From the NCBI GenBank assembly GCA_902602695.1, contig CACKRO010000005.1, forward strand, positions 37,229-101,228: 64,000 nt of DNA, read 5' to 3'. The notes under the pieces were generated by a model that had not been told where the DNA came from, did no database searches, and worked only from the letters and a program-made list of their open reading frames with translations. Position 1 is the first letter of the stretch; each line of letters opens with the position of its first letter. The translations under genes and the position numbers were made by a program. This stretch comes from an uncultured Alphaproteobacteria bacterium. GTDB lineage: Bacteria; Pseudomonadota; Alphaproteobacteria; HIMB59; GCA-002718135. Below are positions 8,878-19,853 of this stretch, piece by piece.

Positions 8878-9984
8878 ATGGCCTACCAGATAAATACTAA
8901 TTATTCCGTTACTTTTGATGATGTTTTGCTCTCACCAGCGTATTCGGAGATAAAACCAAAAGATGTAGATACAACGATTACCATTGGAAAAGTCAAATTA
9001 TATATTCCTATACTCTCTGCTGCTATGGATACCGTGACAGAGAACAAAATGGCGATCAATTTAGCACTTAATGGTGGTCTTGGTGTTATTCACCGTAATA
9101 TGCCAATTGATAAACAAGCAAGTGAAGTCAAAAAAGTTCATAGTTTTAAATTTAACATTAAAAAATTTCAAAATGCCGCAATTAATTCTAATAAACAGAT
9201 TGCGGTAGGAGCTGCAATCGGTGTTGAAAATAATGCGTACTTACGACTATTAGAATTATTAAAAGTCGGCGTTGATATAGTCTTTGTTGATGTTGCTCAT
9301 GCACATACAAAAACAACTTTACAGTTTATTGAAAAAGCAAAAAAAGTTTTAAAGAAAACCCCTCTCATAGTTGGAAACATTGCTACAAAAAAAGCCGCAT
9401 CAGATTTAATTAGTGCTGGCGTTGATGCTATTAAAGTAGGTATTGGACCAGGATCAATTTGTACAACAAGGGTTGTGACTGGTGTTGGTATTCCTCAACT
9501 CTCAGCAGTGATGGAGACATTTCAAGTTGCCAAAAAATTTAAAATTCCAGTAATTGCAGATGGAGGTATAAAAACATCAGGTGATATTGCAAAAGCTATA
9601 GCAGGTGGCGCAAGTGCATGCATGATAGGCTCTTTATTTGCCGGCACTGAAGAGTCACCAGGGAAATTATTAATGATTAAAGGTAAAAAATTTAAATCAT
9701 ATAGAGGTATGGGTTCTGTAGGAGCAATGCAAAAAGGGTCTTTTGATCGATACTCCCAAGAAGAAACAAAGAATGCAAAAAAATTAGTAGCAGAAGGTGT
9801 GGAAGGGATGGTTCCATATAAAGGTAAAATAGAAGATGTAGCGTATAAACTTGTTGGTGGTTTAAAGTCTTCTATGGGTTACACAGGTCATAAAACGATT
9901 AAGAAAATGCAAGGCAATTGTAAATTTGTCTTTATCTCTAAAGCAGGAGCCCGCGAAAGTAATGTTCACGATGTCATTATGTAA
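8878..9984 (+). CDS. guaB: IMP dehydrogenase lacking CBS domains
   Basis: [26 protein letters not shown], flap [29 protein letters not shown]. Internal ATG 8878 preferred over TTG 8869. Confidence 0.9.
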   Translation: MAYQINTNYSVTFDDVLLSPAYSEIKPKDVDTTITIGKVKLYIPILSAAMDTVTENKMAINLALNGGLGVIHRNMPIDKQASEVKKVHSFKFNIKKFQNAAINSNKQIAVGAAIGVENNAYLRLLELLKVGVDIVFVDVAHAHTKTTLQFIEKAKKVLKKTPLIVGNIATKKAASDLISAGVDAIKVGIGPGSICTTRVVTGVGIPQLSAVMETFQVAKKFKIPVIADGGIKTSGDIAKAIAGGASACMIGSLFAGTEESPGKLLMIKGKKFKSYRGMGSVGAMQKGSFDRYSQEETKNAKKLVAEGVEGMVPYKGKIEDVAYKLVGGLKSSMGYTGHKTIKKMQGNCKFVFISKAGARESNVHDVIM

Positions 9985-10026
9985 TAATGTATCGAATCAT
10001 CATTGAATTGATACAATAATAAATAA

Positions 10027-10518
10027 ATGACGTCAGCATCTACAAAACATAAGGTAGCAATCGTGATGGGTAGTAAATCTGATTATACTACCATGAAAAA
10101 TTGTGAGAAAATTTTAAAATTACTGAAAGTTAAATTTGAAACTAAAATCGTTTCTGCACACCGAACCCCGGAGAGAATGTTTAAATTTGCCAAAAGTGCT
10201 GAAGAAAATAATATTTCTGTCATCATTGCTGGTGCTGGAGGTTCTGCGCATTTACCTGGGATGATTGCATCCTTGACAACTATACCTGTGATCGGTGTAC
10301 CTATAGAAAGTCGTAAATTAAAGGGATTAGATAGTTTATTATCAATAGTACAAATGCCAAAAGGCATTCCTGTTGGCAGTGTTGCAATTGGTGAGGATGG
10401 AGCAATGAATGCCGGTTTATATGCAGCATCTATTATTGCTCTTTCAAATAAAGAGATAAAGAAAAATTTAAAAAATCATCGAAGTAAACAATCAAAAGCT
10501 GTTAAACAAAAACCATAA
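10027..10518 (+). CDS. purE: 5-(carboxyamino)imidazole ribonucleotide mutase
   Basis: [44 protein letters not shown]. Confidence 0.95.
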   Translation: MTSASTKHKVAIVMGSKSDYTTMKNCEKILKLLKVKFETKIVSAHRTPERMFKFAKSAEENNISVIIAGAGGSAHLPGMIASLTTIPVIGVPIESRKLKGLDSLLSIVQMPKGIPVGSVAIGEDGAMNAGLYAASIIALSNKEIKKNLKNHRSKQSKAVKQKP

Positions 10519-10521
10519 GTC

Positions 10522-11565
10522 ATGAACAAACCCACACTTGGCATTATCGGTGGTGGACAATTAGGAAGTCTTTTAGCAGATGCTGCAAAAAAAATAGATA
10601 TTAGAACTGTCATATTGAGTGATGATCCTGATGCGCCTGCAAAACACTTTGCTACTAAATTTATTTTTGGTCAGTATGATGATGATACAACAATAAATAA
10701 TTTTATTAATGAAATTGATCTTGTTACGTATGAATTTGAAAATATACCCTTTGCAATATTGAAAAAAATTAATGAAAAGAAAAAAGTTTTACCAAAACCA
10801 GAAATTAATCAACTCATTCAACACCGAGAAACAGAAAAAAATTTTCTTAATGACAATAATATAACAACAACAAAATATATGACTGTTAAAAATGAAAAAG
10901 ATTTAAATGAAAATCTAGACTTGCTTCCTGGTTTGTTAAAAACCACAACATTAGGATACGATGGTAAAGGTCAGTATAAATTAAACACTATAGATGATAT
11001 TACGAACGAGATTGATTTTACAAAAGAATATATCTTAGAAAAGCTCATTCATCTTAAAAAAGAAATTTCAGTCGTCATTACGCGTTATGATCAAAATAGT
11101 TATGAGATCTATGATCCTATTGAAAATGTTCATGAAGAACAAATTTTAAAATATTCAACAATACCAAGTGATATTCCTGATAATATACGAACAAAATCAA
11201 TTGAGTGGGCAAGACAAGTTGTAGAAAAGCTAGATTATATTGGAACGTTATGTGTAGAATTTTTTATTGATGCTGATGATAATTTATATGCGAATGAAAT
11301 TGCTCCTCGTGTTCATAATTCTGGGCATCTTACAATGAACTCTCATAATATTAGTCAATTTGAAAATCATGTACGAGCGGTATGCGGCCTAGAAAAGATT
11401 AAGACAAAAAAATTGTATAATGCCAAAATGATTAATTTAATTGGGGATGAAATAACACCTTATCGAAATAAAACATTTAAGAATAACGAATTTTTTTATG
11501 ATTATTTAAAAACAGAAATTAAAAATAAAAGAAAAATGGGTCATATAACGATTATTGAAAAATAA
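10522..11565 (+). CDS. purK: 5-(carboxyamino)imidazole ribonucleotide synthase
   Basis: LGIIGGGQLGSLL; ATP-grasp pattern; NEIAPRVHNSGHLT. Confidence 0.95.
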   Translation: MNKPTLGIIGGGQLGSLLADAAKKIDIRTVILSDDPDAPAKHFATKFIFGQYDDDTTINNFINEIDLVTYEFENIPFAILKKINEKKKVLPKPEINQLIQHRETEKNFLNDNNITTTKYMTVKNEKDLNENLDLLPGLLKTTTLGYDGKGQYKLNTIDDITNEIDFTKEYILEKLIHLKKEISVVITRYDQNSYEIYDPIENVHEEQILKYSTIPSDIPDNIRTKSIEWARQVVEKLDYIGTLCVEFFIDADDNLYANEIAPRVHNSGHLTMNSHNISQFENHVRAVCGLEKIKTKKLYNAKMINLIGDEITPYRNKTFKNNEFFYDYLKTEIKNKRKMGHITIIEK

Positions 11566-11575
11566 TTTATTAACT

Positions 11576-12472
11576 TTAATTAAATTGATTGGTTAACTTT
11601 GTTACCAATTGATATTTATTGGCAACATTTACTAAATCTTCTCCTTCACGAAAAGATTGTTTATCTAATTGTTTGGTTGGATCTCCTCCTGGCCATATTC
11701 GCCAACTATCATTATCAACTACATCAGATAAAACTAAAGAATTATCTGATACTTTAAAACCAAGTTCAAACTTAATATCTACTAAATGTATAGGGCCATC
11801 AATTGTGTTAATATTTTTCCATTTGTTTTCAATGAGCTCGAAACTTGGAAGAATAATTCCATTAATAGCTATTTCTAATTCTTTATCAGACAATAATTTT
11901 TTGGTTTTCATCAAACTTTTACTTGTCAAAGGTTGTTTGGCAGAAAATAATTCCCACTCTTCTCCAGTTTTTACAAAAGGATCCGTAAATACACCCTCTT
12001 CCCATTTTCCATCTTTTAAAAATTGTCTTCTCGCTTCACTCTCATCCATTTGAATGGGTTCTCCAACATGAGGAGGGATAACAACAGCTTGTTTATGAAA
12101 TATTTCCCAAACTAAGTTTTCAAATTGATGAGGATTACTTTTATCTTTTGAAAATTCAGTGTTTCTACTTAAATAACTTCCCCATGCATAACGTCTCACT
12201 ACAAATTCTAAAGGCAGCATATGACAGTTGTAACTTAAAAGACTATTTGGGGAATCTTGCTCAATAAATGATGTTGCAATTCCTGCATTGGTTAGCATAC
12301 TAAAAACATTACTTGTTTGTTTTGTCTTTTGAATTCCAATATCTTTAATTTCCTCTTTCTTCGCTGCATCCCCACCTGTTAAAAAATCTTTTGTTACAAT
12401 TCGAACGATATTTTGTTCATTTGTTTTCTCAATAATTTTTGTTTTTCCTTCAACTAAAAAAGAATTACTCAT
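11576..12472 (-). CDS. purC: Phosphoribosylaminoimidazole-succinocarboxamide synthase
   Basis: LVEGKTKIIEKT, PLEFVVRRYAWGSY, LVDIKFELGF, LSDVVDNDSWRIWP; start MSNSFLVEGK at 12472. Confidence 0.9.
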   Translation of the reverse strand: MSNSFLVEGKTKIIEKTNEQNIVRIVTKDFLTGGDAAKKEEIKDIGIQKTKQTSNVFSMLTNAGIATSFIEQDSPNSLLSYNCHMLPLEFVVRRYAWGSYLSRNTEFSKDKSNPHQFENLVWEIFHKQAVVIPPHVGEPIQMDESEARRQFLKDGKWEEGVFTDPFVKTGEEWELFSAKQPLTSKSLMKTKKLLSDKELEIAINGIILPSFELIENKWKNINTIDGPIHLVDIKFELGFKVSDNSLVLSDVVDNDSWRIWPGGDPTKQLDKQSFREGEDLVNVANKYQLVTKLTNQFN

Positions 12473-13742
12473 CAATATATCTCCAACCAATATCTTTTCG
12501 ATAATATCCCTCATTCCAATTAATTTGATTGATTACTTCATGAATAGTTTCTCTAATAGTTTTTAAATCTTTACCCGTACTAGAGATATTTAATACGCGC
12601 CCACCATTAGAGAGCCATTTGTTTTCTTTGAGCATTGTTCCTGCATGAAACAGATACTCACCTTTTGTTAAAGTAAGATTTTCCAAGTTATTAATTGATG
12701 TGAATTTTTTATAATCCTCAGGATAACCATTAGCTGCCATTACTACTGTCATGGCATAATCATTTTTCCACTTAATTTTCTCTATTTCATTTAAAGTGCC
12801 TATCGCCGAAGCATGAAGGAGTTCTAATAAATCTGTTTCTAATAGTGGGATGATTGCTTGAGTTTCAGGATCACCAAAACGAACATTAATTTCGAGTAAA
12901 TTTGGACCCTTATCCGTTAAAATTAATCCTGCATAAAACATTCCTTGATAGTTGATACCTTGTTCAGCAAGATGTTGGATAATAGGCTCAACAAATGTTT
13001 TGGATAATTCATTCATTTTATTTGATGAAATAGAAGGAACAGGTGTGTAGGCTCCCATACCACCAGTGTTTAACCCTTTTTCTCCTTCTAAGATTTTTTT
13101 ATGATCTTGTGCTGTAGTAAGTGGTAACACAAATCCATTTTTATCAACAAGTGAAAATAAACTTACCTCTTCACCAACTAAAAACTCCTCAATAACAACA
13201 ACTGAACCAGCATCACCAAAAGAATTATCTTTAAAACATTTAATCAGTGCATCTTTTGCATCCTCCTTTGTTTGACAAATAATGACTCCTTTTCCCGCTG
13301 CTAAACCATCAGCTTTAATAACAAGAGGATAGGATTGGTTTTGACAAAAATTTAAGCCGTCATCATAGTTGTCAAATACGTCATAAGCAGCTGTTGCAAT
13401 ATTTAATTTTTTACAAATATCTTTTGTAAACTTTTTTGATTTTTCTAGCTCAGCTCCCATCTGATCAGGGCCAAAAACTAATATAGAATTGTTCATTAAG
13501 AGGTTTGATAAACCTTTAGTTAAAGGTAACTCGGGACCAATCACCACCAGATCAATTTTACTTTCTGCACAAAATTGAAGAATAGCATTTTGATCATTAA
13601 CATCTGTATTTATCGATGAAGCAATTTTACTGATAGCATCACTACCTGGGATGCAATATAAATTAGAACAATTTGGAGATCGTTCTATACCATAACATAG
13701 GGCGTGCTCCCTTCCACCATTACCTATTACAAGTACATTCAT
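12465..13742 (-). CDS. purD: Phosphoribosylamine-glycine ligase
   Basis: MNVLVIGNGGREHALCYG; EVNVRFGDPETQ-like EINVRFGDPETQAI. Confidence 0.95.
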   Translation of the reverse strand: MNVLVIGNGGREHALCYGIERSPNCSNLYCIPGSDAISKIASSINTDVNDQNAILQFCAESKIDLVVIGPELPLTKGLSNLLMNNSILVFGPDQMGAELEKSKKFTKDICKKLNIATAAYDVFDNYDDGLNFCQNQSYPLVIKADGLAAGKGVIICQTKEDAKDALIKCFKDNSFGDAGSVVVIEEFLVGEEVSLFSLVDKNGFVLPLTTAQDHKKILEGEKGLNTGGMGAYTPVPSISSNKMNELSKTFVEPIIQHLAEQGINYQGMFYAGLILTDKGPNLLEINVRFGDPETQAIIPLLETDLLELLHASAIGTLNEIEKIKWKNDYAMTVVMAANGYPEDYKKFTSINNLENLTLTKGEYLFHAGTMLKENKWLSNGGRVLNISSTGKDLKTIRETIHEVINQINWNEGYYRKDIGWRYIDE

Positions 13743-13762
13743 GAAAAAAGATAATTCATTTA

Positions 13763-15250
13763 TTAGTTATTTGAAGCAAGACTTAAAAATGATAGTTTTT
13801 TTAAACTTTCGTCGTTCAAGTAATCTAAAGGCCTAATAGGATACTCTCCTGTGAAATAATGATCTGTGAATTGAGGGTTATCATTATCCCTACCATCATA
13901 TCCAAGAGCTTTATACAAACCATCTAATGATAAAAATTTTAATGATTTAGCTCCAATATATTTACGCATTTCGTCTAAATTTTTATTTGCTGCCAATAAT
14001 TCATCTTGCGTAGGAGTATCAACTCCATAAAAATCGGGGTATTTAATGGCTGGTGAAGCAATACGCATATGGACTTCTTTCGCTCCAAAATCATAGAGCA
14101 TTTTTATTATCTTAGTGGATGTTGTTCCTCTAACCAATGAGTCGTCAATTAAAACAACTTTCTTATTTTTAATAGAACTTTGGTTTGGATTTAATTTTAA
14201 CTTAACACCTAAACTTCTAATTTGCTGAGTTGGTTCAATAAATGTCCTACCCACATAATGATTTCGTATTAATCCTAACTCAAAAGGAATGCCAGATTCT
14301 TGACTAAAGCCAAGTGCAGCAGGAACACCAGAATCTGGAACTGGGACAACTACATCAGGTTTAATATCAGTTTCTTTTGCTAAGTATGTTCCTAAATTTT
14401 TTCTGTATTCATAGGCGGTTTTATTTTTTAAAATACTATCTGGTCGCGAAAAATAAATATATTCAAAAACGCATGGCTTTATTTGTTTTTTTGGGAATGG
14501 TCTTCTACTCTCAACTTTATTATCTTTAATTATTACAACTTCACCATTTTCAATTTCGCGAATAAATTTTGCACCAATAATATCTAAAGCACAAGTTTCA
14601 GAAGCAAGGATAAATGCATTTTTAAATTTACCTAAAACAAGTGGGCGAATACCTAAGGGATCTCTTGCGCCAATCAGTGTACCATTAGCAACAATTGATA
14701 AAGCGTAACCACCTTGAATTTGCATTAAAGCATCAATGATTTTATTTAGAATATCTTTCTTTTTTGAACGAGCAACAAGTTGGACAATAGTTTCAGTATC
14801 TGATGTTGTTTGAAATATTGCCCCTTCACGTACCATTTGCTCACGAAGCAAAAGTGCGTTTGTTAAATTACCATTGTGAGCAATACTAATCGCTCCTCCA
14901 TGAAGGTCCGCATAAAAAGGTTGTATGTTTCTTATCGTTTCACCGCCTGTTGTCGAATAACGATTGTGCCCGATTGCAATTTTTCCTTTTAATTTTTCTA
15001 GTGATTGTTTTTTTGTAAAATTATCTCCAACCAATCCAAATTTTCTTTCTGAATGATAAGAATTACCATCATAACTTACTATTCCACAACCTTCTTGACC
15101 ACGATGTTGTAAGGCATGTAAACCAAGAGCTGTTAAGGCTGCTGCATCTTTAGTTCCACTTATTCCAAAAACTCCACACTCCTCATGAAATCTTGGAAAA
15201 TGAGATTGCCCTATTTCTAATTTTTTTAGGAAATGTAGTCTATTTTTCAT
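13763..15250 (-). CDS. purF: Amidophosphoribosyltransferase
   Basis: EECGVFGISG, LQHRGQEGCGI, GHNRYSTTG, VVLIDDSLVRGTTS. Confidence 0.95.
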   Translation of the reverse strand: MKNRLHFLKKLEIGQSHFPRFHEECGVFGISGTKDAAALTALGLHALQHRGQEGCGIVSYDGNSYHSERKFGLVGDNFTKKQSLEKLKGKIAIGHNRYSTTGGETIRNIQPFYADLHGGAISIAHNGNLTNALLLREQMVREGAIFQTTSDTETIVQLVARSKKKDILNKIIDALMQIQGGYALSIVANGTLIGARDPLGIRPLVLGKFKNAFILASETCALDIIGAKFIREIENGEVVIIKDNKVESRRPFPKKQIKPCVFEYIYFSRPDSILKNKTAYEYRKNLGTYLAKETDIKPDVVVPVPDSGVPAALGFSQESGIPFELGLIRNHYVGRTFIEPTQQIRSLGVKLKLNPNQSSIKNKKVVLIDDSLVRGTTSTKIIKMLYDFGAKEVHMRIASPAIKYPDFYGVDTPTQDELLAANKNLDEMRKYIGAKSLKFLSLDGLYKALGYDGRDNDNPQFTDHYFTGEYPIRPLDYLNDESLKKLSFLSLASNN

Positions 15251-15254
15251 CTTG

Positions 15255-15821
15255 CTATTGTCTTGTTAAAAGTGTTTTTGCAACCATCTGTAATGCTCTT
15301 GGATAAACCTTATGCTCTTCTATCAATATTTTCTTTGAGAGTGATTCGGTATTATCTTTCTTCAAAATCTTTACTTTTTTTTGCAATATAATCTTTCCAG
15401 AGTCAATTTTAGCGCTAACGTAATGAACACTACAACCAGAATAGCTTGCTTTAGCCTTTATGGCCTGATCCTGTGCATTTAACCCTTTGAAAGCTGGTAG
15501 ATAAGATGGATGAATATTGATTAATCGCGATCGCCACTTCCTTACAAATTTTGAGTCTAAAACTTGCATAAAACCAGCCAAACAAATGATATCTATATTT
15601 TTTAGATACTTCATGACTTTATTTTCGAAATTTTTTCTTGAAATAAAATGTATGAATGGAATTTTATTTTTTTTTGCAATTATTAAACCTTTTGCTTTGG
15701 AGTTATTAGAGACTACTAATTGAACCTCTACTAAACTTTGTTTTTTAACTGATGATTGTATTAGTGATTCTAAATTTGAACCTCTTCCCGATATGAAAAT
15801 AGCAACTTGTAATTTTTTCAA
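15255..15821 (-). CDS. purN: Phosphoribosylglycinamide formyltransferase
   Basis: ISGRGSNLESLI; INIHPSYLPAFKG. Confidence 0.95.
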   Translation of the reverse strand: MKKLQVAIFISGRGSNLESLIQSSVKKQSLVEVQLVVSNNSKAKGLIIAKKNKIPFIHFISRKNFENKVMKYLKNIDIICLAGFMQVLDSKFVRKWRSRLINIHPSYLPAFKGLNAQDQAIKAKASYSGCSVHYVSAKIDSGKIILQKKVKILKKDNTESLSKKILIEEHKVYPRALQMVAKTLLTRQ

Positions 15822-16852
15822 CTAATTGTGCACCTTGATGATTTGTTAACTTCTATTTTCCCAATTTCAAAAATATCTAAATTTTCTTCTTTTTTTAATT
15901 GTTCAAATTCTTTGTAATTATTTTTTGAAATAGTCATTATCAAACCTAATCCACAATTAAAGGTATTCAACATTTCTTCATCTGAAATGTTAGCTAAACT
16001 TTGAAACCATTGGAAAATTTCTTCATCACAAATAAATTTTTTATCAATCCTTGCTGATAAATTTTCAGAGAGCATTCTTGGTGCATTACCAATAATACCT
16101 CCACCTGTTATATGCGAAATACCATTGATAAGATTTGTTGTTAAAATTTTTTTTAAAAACGGAAAATATAATTTTGTTGGAGCCATTAAGGCTGCTGCAT
16201 TTGTTTCGTAAGATGATTGAAATTCTGTTTTTTTATGTAGATCTATATTTTTATCTTTTAAAACCTTTCTAATGAGAGAATATCCATTTGAATGAAAACC
16301 CGAAGATCTAATCCCATATAGAAGATCACCTTCTTTCATGATATCTCTTTTGGGTAGAATTTTTTTTCTCTCTACTGCACCAACACAAAATCCAGCAAAA
16401 TCAAAATCATCTTTTTTATAGAGCCCAGGCATCTCTGCTGTTTCACCACCAATAAGAGAGCAATTATTTATCTTGCAAGCTTCAGTGATGCTTTTCATAA
16501 TTTTTAAAAAAGAATTTTTATCAATCTTGGAAGAAGCATAGTAATCTAAAAAAAATAATGGCTCTGCACCGTGGCAAAGAATATCATTAAGGCACATACC
16601 AACAAGATCATGACCCAAACCATCTAAAATTTCAGTTTCAATCCCTAGTAATATTTTTGTCCCTATGCCATCTGTTCCAGACACTAATAAAGGGTCTTCA
16701 TATCCACAATTTTTAAGATCAAAAATCCCGCCAAATCCGCCAATTTTATCAAAATTTCCGTTTCTGTTTGTTGATTTGCTTAGCTCAGAAATATCTTCAA
16801 CAAGGGCATCTGTATTTTCTATATCAACACCTGCTTCTTTATATGTTGTCAT
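15818..16852 (-). CDS. purM: Phosphoribosylformylglycinamidine cyclo-ligase
   Basis: VSGTDGIGTK, GGETAEMPG, HITGGGIIGN. Confidence 0.95.
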   Translation of the reverse strand: MTTYKEAGVDIENTDALVEDISELSKSTNRNGNFDKIGGFGGIFDLKNCGYEDPLLVSGTDGIGTKILLGIETEILDGLGHDLVGMCLNDILCHGAEPLFFLDYYASSKIDKNSFLKIMKSITEACKINNCSLIGGETAEMPGLYKKDDFDFAGFCVGAVERKKILPKRDIMKEGDLLYGIRSSGFHSNGYSLIRKVLKDKNIDLHKKTEFQSSYETNAAALMAPTKLYFPFLKKILTTNLINGISHITGGGIIGNAPRMLSENLSARIDKKFICDEEIFQWFQSLANISDEEMLNTFNCGLGLIMTISKNNYKEFEQLKKEENLDIFEIGKIEVNKSSRCTIS

Positions 16853-16925
16853 ATTTAATTAGTTTTAAACGAATCGTTAACGAGTAAACTATTAATATAG
16901 TAAATTAAGTTGATTCGTACTCATA

Positions 16926-19853
16926 ATGACAAATACAATTCAAATTCTTTCCATTGAGAAGACAGGGAAAGAAAGTTCACTACAAAAAGAACATAATAAT
17001 AAATCCATCAAAATTATAGATGGATATTTCTTTTCGACAAATCTTGATTATCAAAAGTTTACTAAAATAAGTAAACTTATTTCTAATGACGTTTCGCAAA
17101 CAATATTAACTAAAAAAAATGTAAATAAGATTTTATCTAGTTATAGTAAATTCAATTGGGTTGTAGAAATAAAATTTTTACCAGGTGTAACTGATAATAT
17201 AGCTACAACTGTAAAAGAAATAATCAAAGATAATCTAAAAAGTAGTTTTAAAAGCTTTGAACTTGGTTCAACAAAAATTATTTTAATAAAAGGAAGAAAA
17301 GAAGATATTACCAAAATATCTAAAAATGAAGCAAATCCCTTAATTCAAACAATTAAGATTTATCCATTTAAAAAATATTTAAATAATTTTAAAAAAAATC
17401 AGTTCAAAATAGAAAAGGTAAAATTACCGAAAAAAAAATATAGTAAAAAAGAAATTAATTTAGATATTTCTGATTATCATCTCAGCCTCATTGGTAAACT
17501 TGGTATTGAAGAAAATGATAAATCTAGAAGAGGAACACTTGGTCTAGATCTAGAATCTTTAAAAGCCATAAGAAATTATTTTTTCACTCTAAAACGTAAA
17601 CCAACAGATGTAGAAATTGAAACATTAGCACAGACGTGGTCAGAACACTGTAAACACAAAATATTTTCAGCTAGAATTGATGATATTCAAGAAGGTATAT
17701 TTAAAAAATACATTAAAGGTGCTACTGAAAAAATTATTCAATTAAGAAAAGATAATTTTTGTGTTTCTCTTTTTACGGATAATGCCGGCGGGATAGAATT
17801 CAATAAAGATTGGATTATTTGTCATAAAGTTGAAACACATAATACACCTTCAGCCTTAGATCCCTTTGGCGGTGCAATCACTGGAATTGTTGGTGTAAAT
17901 AGGGATTGTCTTGGATTTGGAAAAGGAGCAAAACCTATAGCTAATACGTATGCATATTATTTAGCAGACCCAAATAAAAAATATCAATTGTATCGTCAAA
18001 AAAATAAGGATCCAATGCTTCCAGCAAATTTTATTGCTAAGGGCGTTATTAGTGGTGTTAGGGTTGGGGGAAATTGCTCAGGTATTCCTACTCCTCAAGG
18101 CAATGTGTATTTTGATGACCGGTTTGCAGGAAAGCCTCTTGTATTTTGTGGAACAGTTGGGATTATTCCAAAAAAAATAAAAGGAAAATTATCGCATAAG
18201 AAAAAAGCTAATCCAGGAGATATTATACTAATGGCTGGAGGTAGAGTGGGAAAAGATGGTATTCACGGTGCAACATTTTCATCAGAGGAATTAGATCCTA
18301 ATAGTCCAGTTTCTGCAGTACAAATTGGTGATCCAATAACACAAAAGAAAATGTCTGACGTCATCATTAGAGAATTGCGTGATGAAAATCTTTACTCAAG
18401 TATAACAGATAATGGAGCAGGAGGATTATCATCATCAATAGGAGAGATGGCAAAAGAGAGTGGTGGTTTTATAGTTAATATTGAAAAAGTTCCTCTCAAA
18501 TATAATGGATTATATCCGTGGGAGATCTGGATTTCTGAATCACAAGAAAGAATGACACTAGCAATACCTCCAGCTAATGTAAAAAAAGTTATAAAGAGAT
18601 TTAATGCAAGAGGTGTGGAAGCAACAATAATTGGTAAATTTATTAAAAAAGAAAAAGCCATAGTAAAATATAATAAAATTGAAATTCTTAATTTAGATAT
18701 GGAATTTCTTCATGATGGTTATCCCAAATTAAATTTAAAAACATCTTTTCCAAAAATTAAAAAAGAAAAGAAAAAAGTAATTAAGAAAAGTTCTTTGATA
18801 GATAAATTACATAAACTTCTTTCTAGTCCAAATATTGTATCAAAAGAATTTATAGCAACACAGTATGATCACGAAGTACAAGCAACTTCTATTGTAAAAC
18901 CATTACAAGGCGAAGGTAGGATTTTTGGAAATGCTACAGCGATCAAACCTCTTTTTGATGATGAAAAATCAATAGCTCTATCTCAAGCTGCTTACCCTCA
19001 ATATGCCGAAACAAATCCTTATGACATGGCTGGATGTTCAATTGATACAGCATTTAAAAACTTAATTGTAAGTGGTGCTAATTCAAAAAAAATTGCAATT
19101 CTTGACAACTTTTGTTGGTGCAGTTCTGATGAACCAGAGAGATTGTATCAATTAAAAGAAGCAGCAAAAGCTTGTTATGATTATGCAGTTGCTTACCAAA
19201 CGCCTTTTATTTCAGGAAAAGATAGTATGTTTAATGATTTTAAAGGTTTTGACAAAAATGGAAAATCAGTAAAAATTTCAATACCTCCAACATTACTCAT
19301 TTCTTCTATTGGAATAGTAGATAAAATTTCGTATTTAACAAAAATAACACCAAGTGATGATGATATACTTATAGTTTTAGGCAATACTCTTAATGAATTA
19401 GAGGATAGTGTTTATTCCAAAATTATAGGTTATGAACATTCAAAAAATCCAGTTGTAGATAGTAAGGTTGCACTTCGAACATATAAAAATTTTGAAAAAG
19501 CTAATAAACTGGGAATTATAAATTCTGCAATTGGAATAGATTTGGGCGGACTTGGAATTGCAGTTACGAAAATGGCAATAGCTTCAAAGAAAGGTTTAAT
19601 CATTGATTTAAAACTAAAAAATAAAATCTCTGTTGATCAATTTTTATTTTCTGAAACACAAAGTAGAATTGTTGTTTCTCTTAAAAAAAATAAGTTAGCC
19701 AATTTTAAAAAAATATTTAAAATTTCCGATTATACAATTATTGGTAAATGCACGGGTTCAGATGTAATTGAGTTTAAAGATAGCAAAAAAATTATAAGAG
19801 GTAAAATTTCAGATTTTGCAAATTCATACAAACAAAATATTAAAGGGTTATGA
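16926..19853 (+). CDS. purL: Phosphoribosylformylglycinamidine synthase, fused PurS-PurL (PurSL)
   Basis: 975 aa; N-terminal PurS-like VVEIKFLPGVTDNIATTVKEII, then QTWSEHCKHKIF, VETHNTPSALDPFGGA; no glutaminase domain. Confidence 0.9.
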   Translation: MTNTIQILSIEKTGKESSLQKEHNNKSIKIIDGYFFSTNLDYQKFTKISKLISNDVSQTILTKKNVNKILSSYSKFNWVVEIKFLPGVTDNIATTVKEIIKDNLKSSFKSFELGSTKIILIKGRKEDITKISKNEANPLIQTIKIYPFKKYLNNFKKNQFKIEKVKLPKKKYSKKEINLDISDYHLSLIGKLGIEENDKSRRGTLGLDLESLKAIRNYFFTLKRKPTDVEIETLAQTWSEHCKHKIFSARIDDIQEGIFKKYIKGATEKIIQLRKDNFCVSLFTDNAGGIEFNKDWIICHKVETHNTPSALDPFGGAITGIVGVNRDCLGFGKGAKPIANTYAYYLADPNKKYQLYRQKNKDPMLPANFIAKGVISGVRVGGNCSGIPTPQGNVYFDDRFAGKPLVFCGTVGIIPKKIKGKLSHKKKANPGDIILMAGGRVGKDGIHGATFSSEELDPNSPVSAVQIGDPITQKKMSDVIIRELRDENLYSSITDNGAGGLSSSIGEMAKESGGFIVNIEKVPLKYNGLYPWEIWISESQERMTLAIPPANVKKVIKRFNARGVEATIIGKFIKKEKAIVKYNKIEILNLDMEFLHDGYPKLNLKTSFPKIKKEKKKVIKKSSLIDKLHKLLSSPNIVSKEFIATQYDHEVQATSIVKPLQGEGRIFGNATAIKPLFDDEKSIALSQAAYPQYAETNPYDMAGCSIDTAFKNLIVSGANSKKIAILDNFCWCSSDEPERLYQLKEAAKACYDYAVAYQTPFISGKDSMFNDFKGFDKNGKSVKISIPPTLLISSIGIVDKISYLTKITPSDDDILIVLGNTLNELEDSVYSKIIGYEHSKNPVVDSKVALRTYKNFEKANKLGIINSAIGIDLGGLGIAVTKMAIASKKGLIIDLKLKNKISVDQFLFSETQSRIVVSLKKNKLANFKKIFKISDYTIIGKCTGSDVIEFKDSKKIIRGKISDFANSYKQNIKGL

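Noticed and set aside
9985-10026. Imperfect stem TGTATC/GATACA between guaB and purE
   Set aside because: Short, mismatched and no T tract; purE is probably in the same operon.
11619-12053. 144-aa plus-strand ORF inside purC
   Set aside because: Antisense to purC; no supporting motif.
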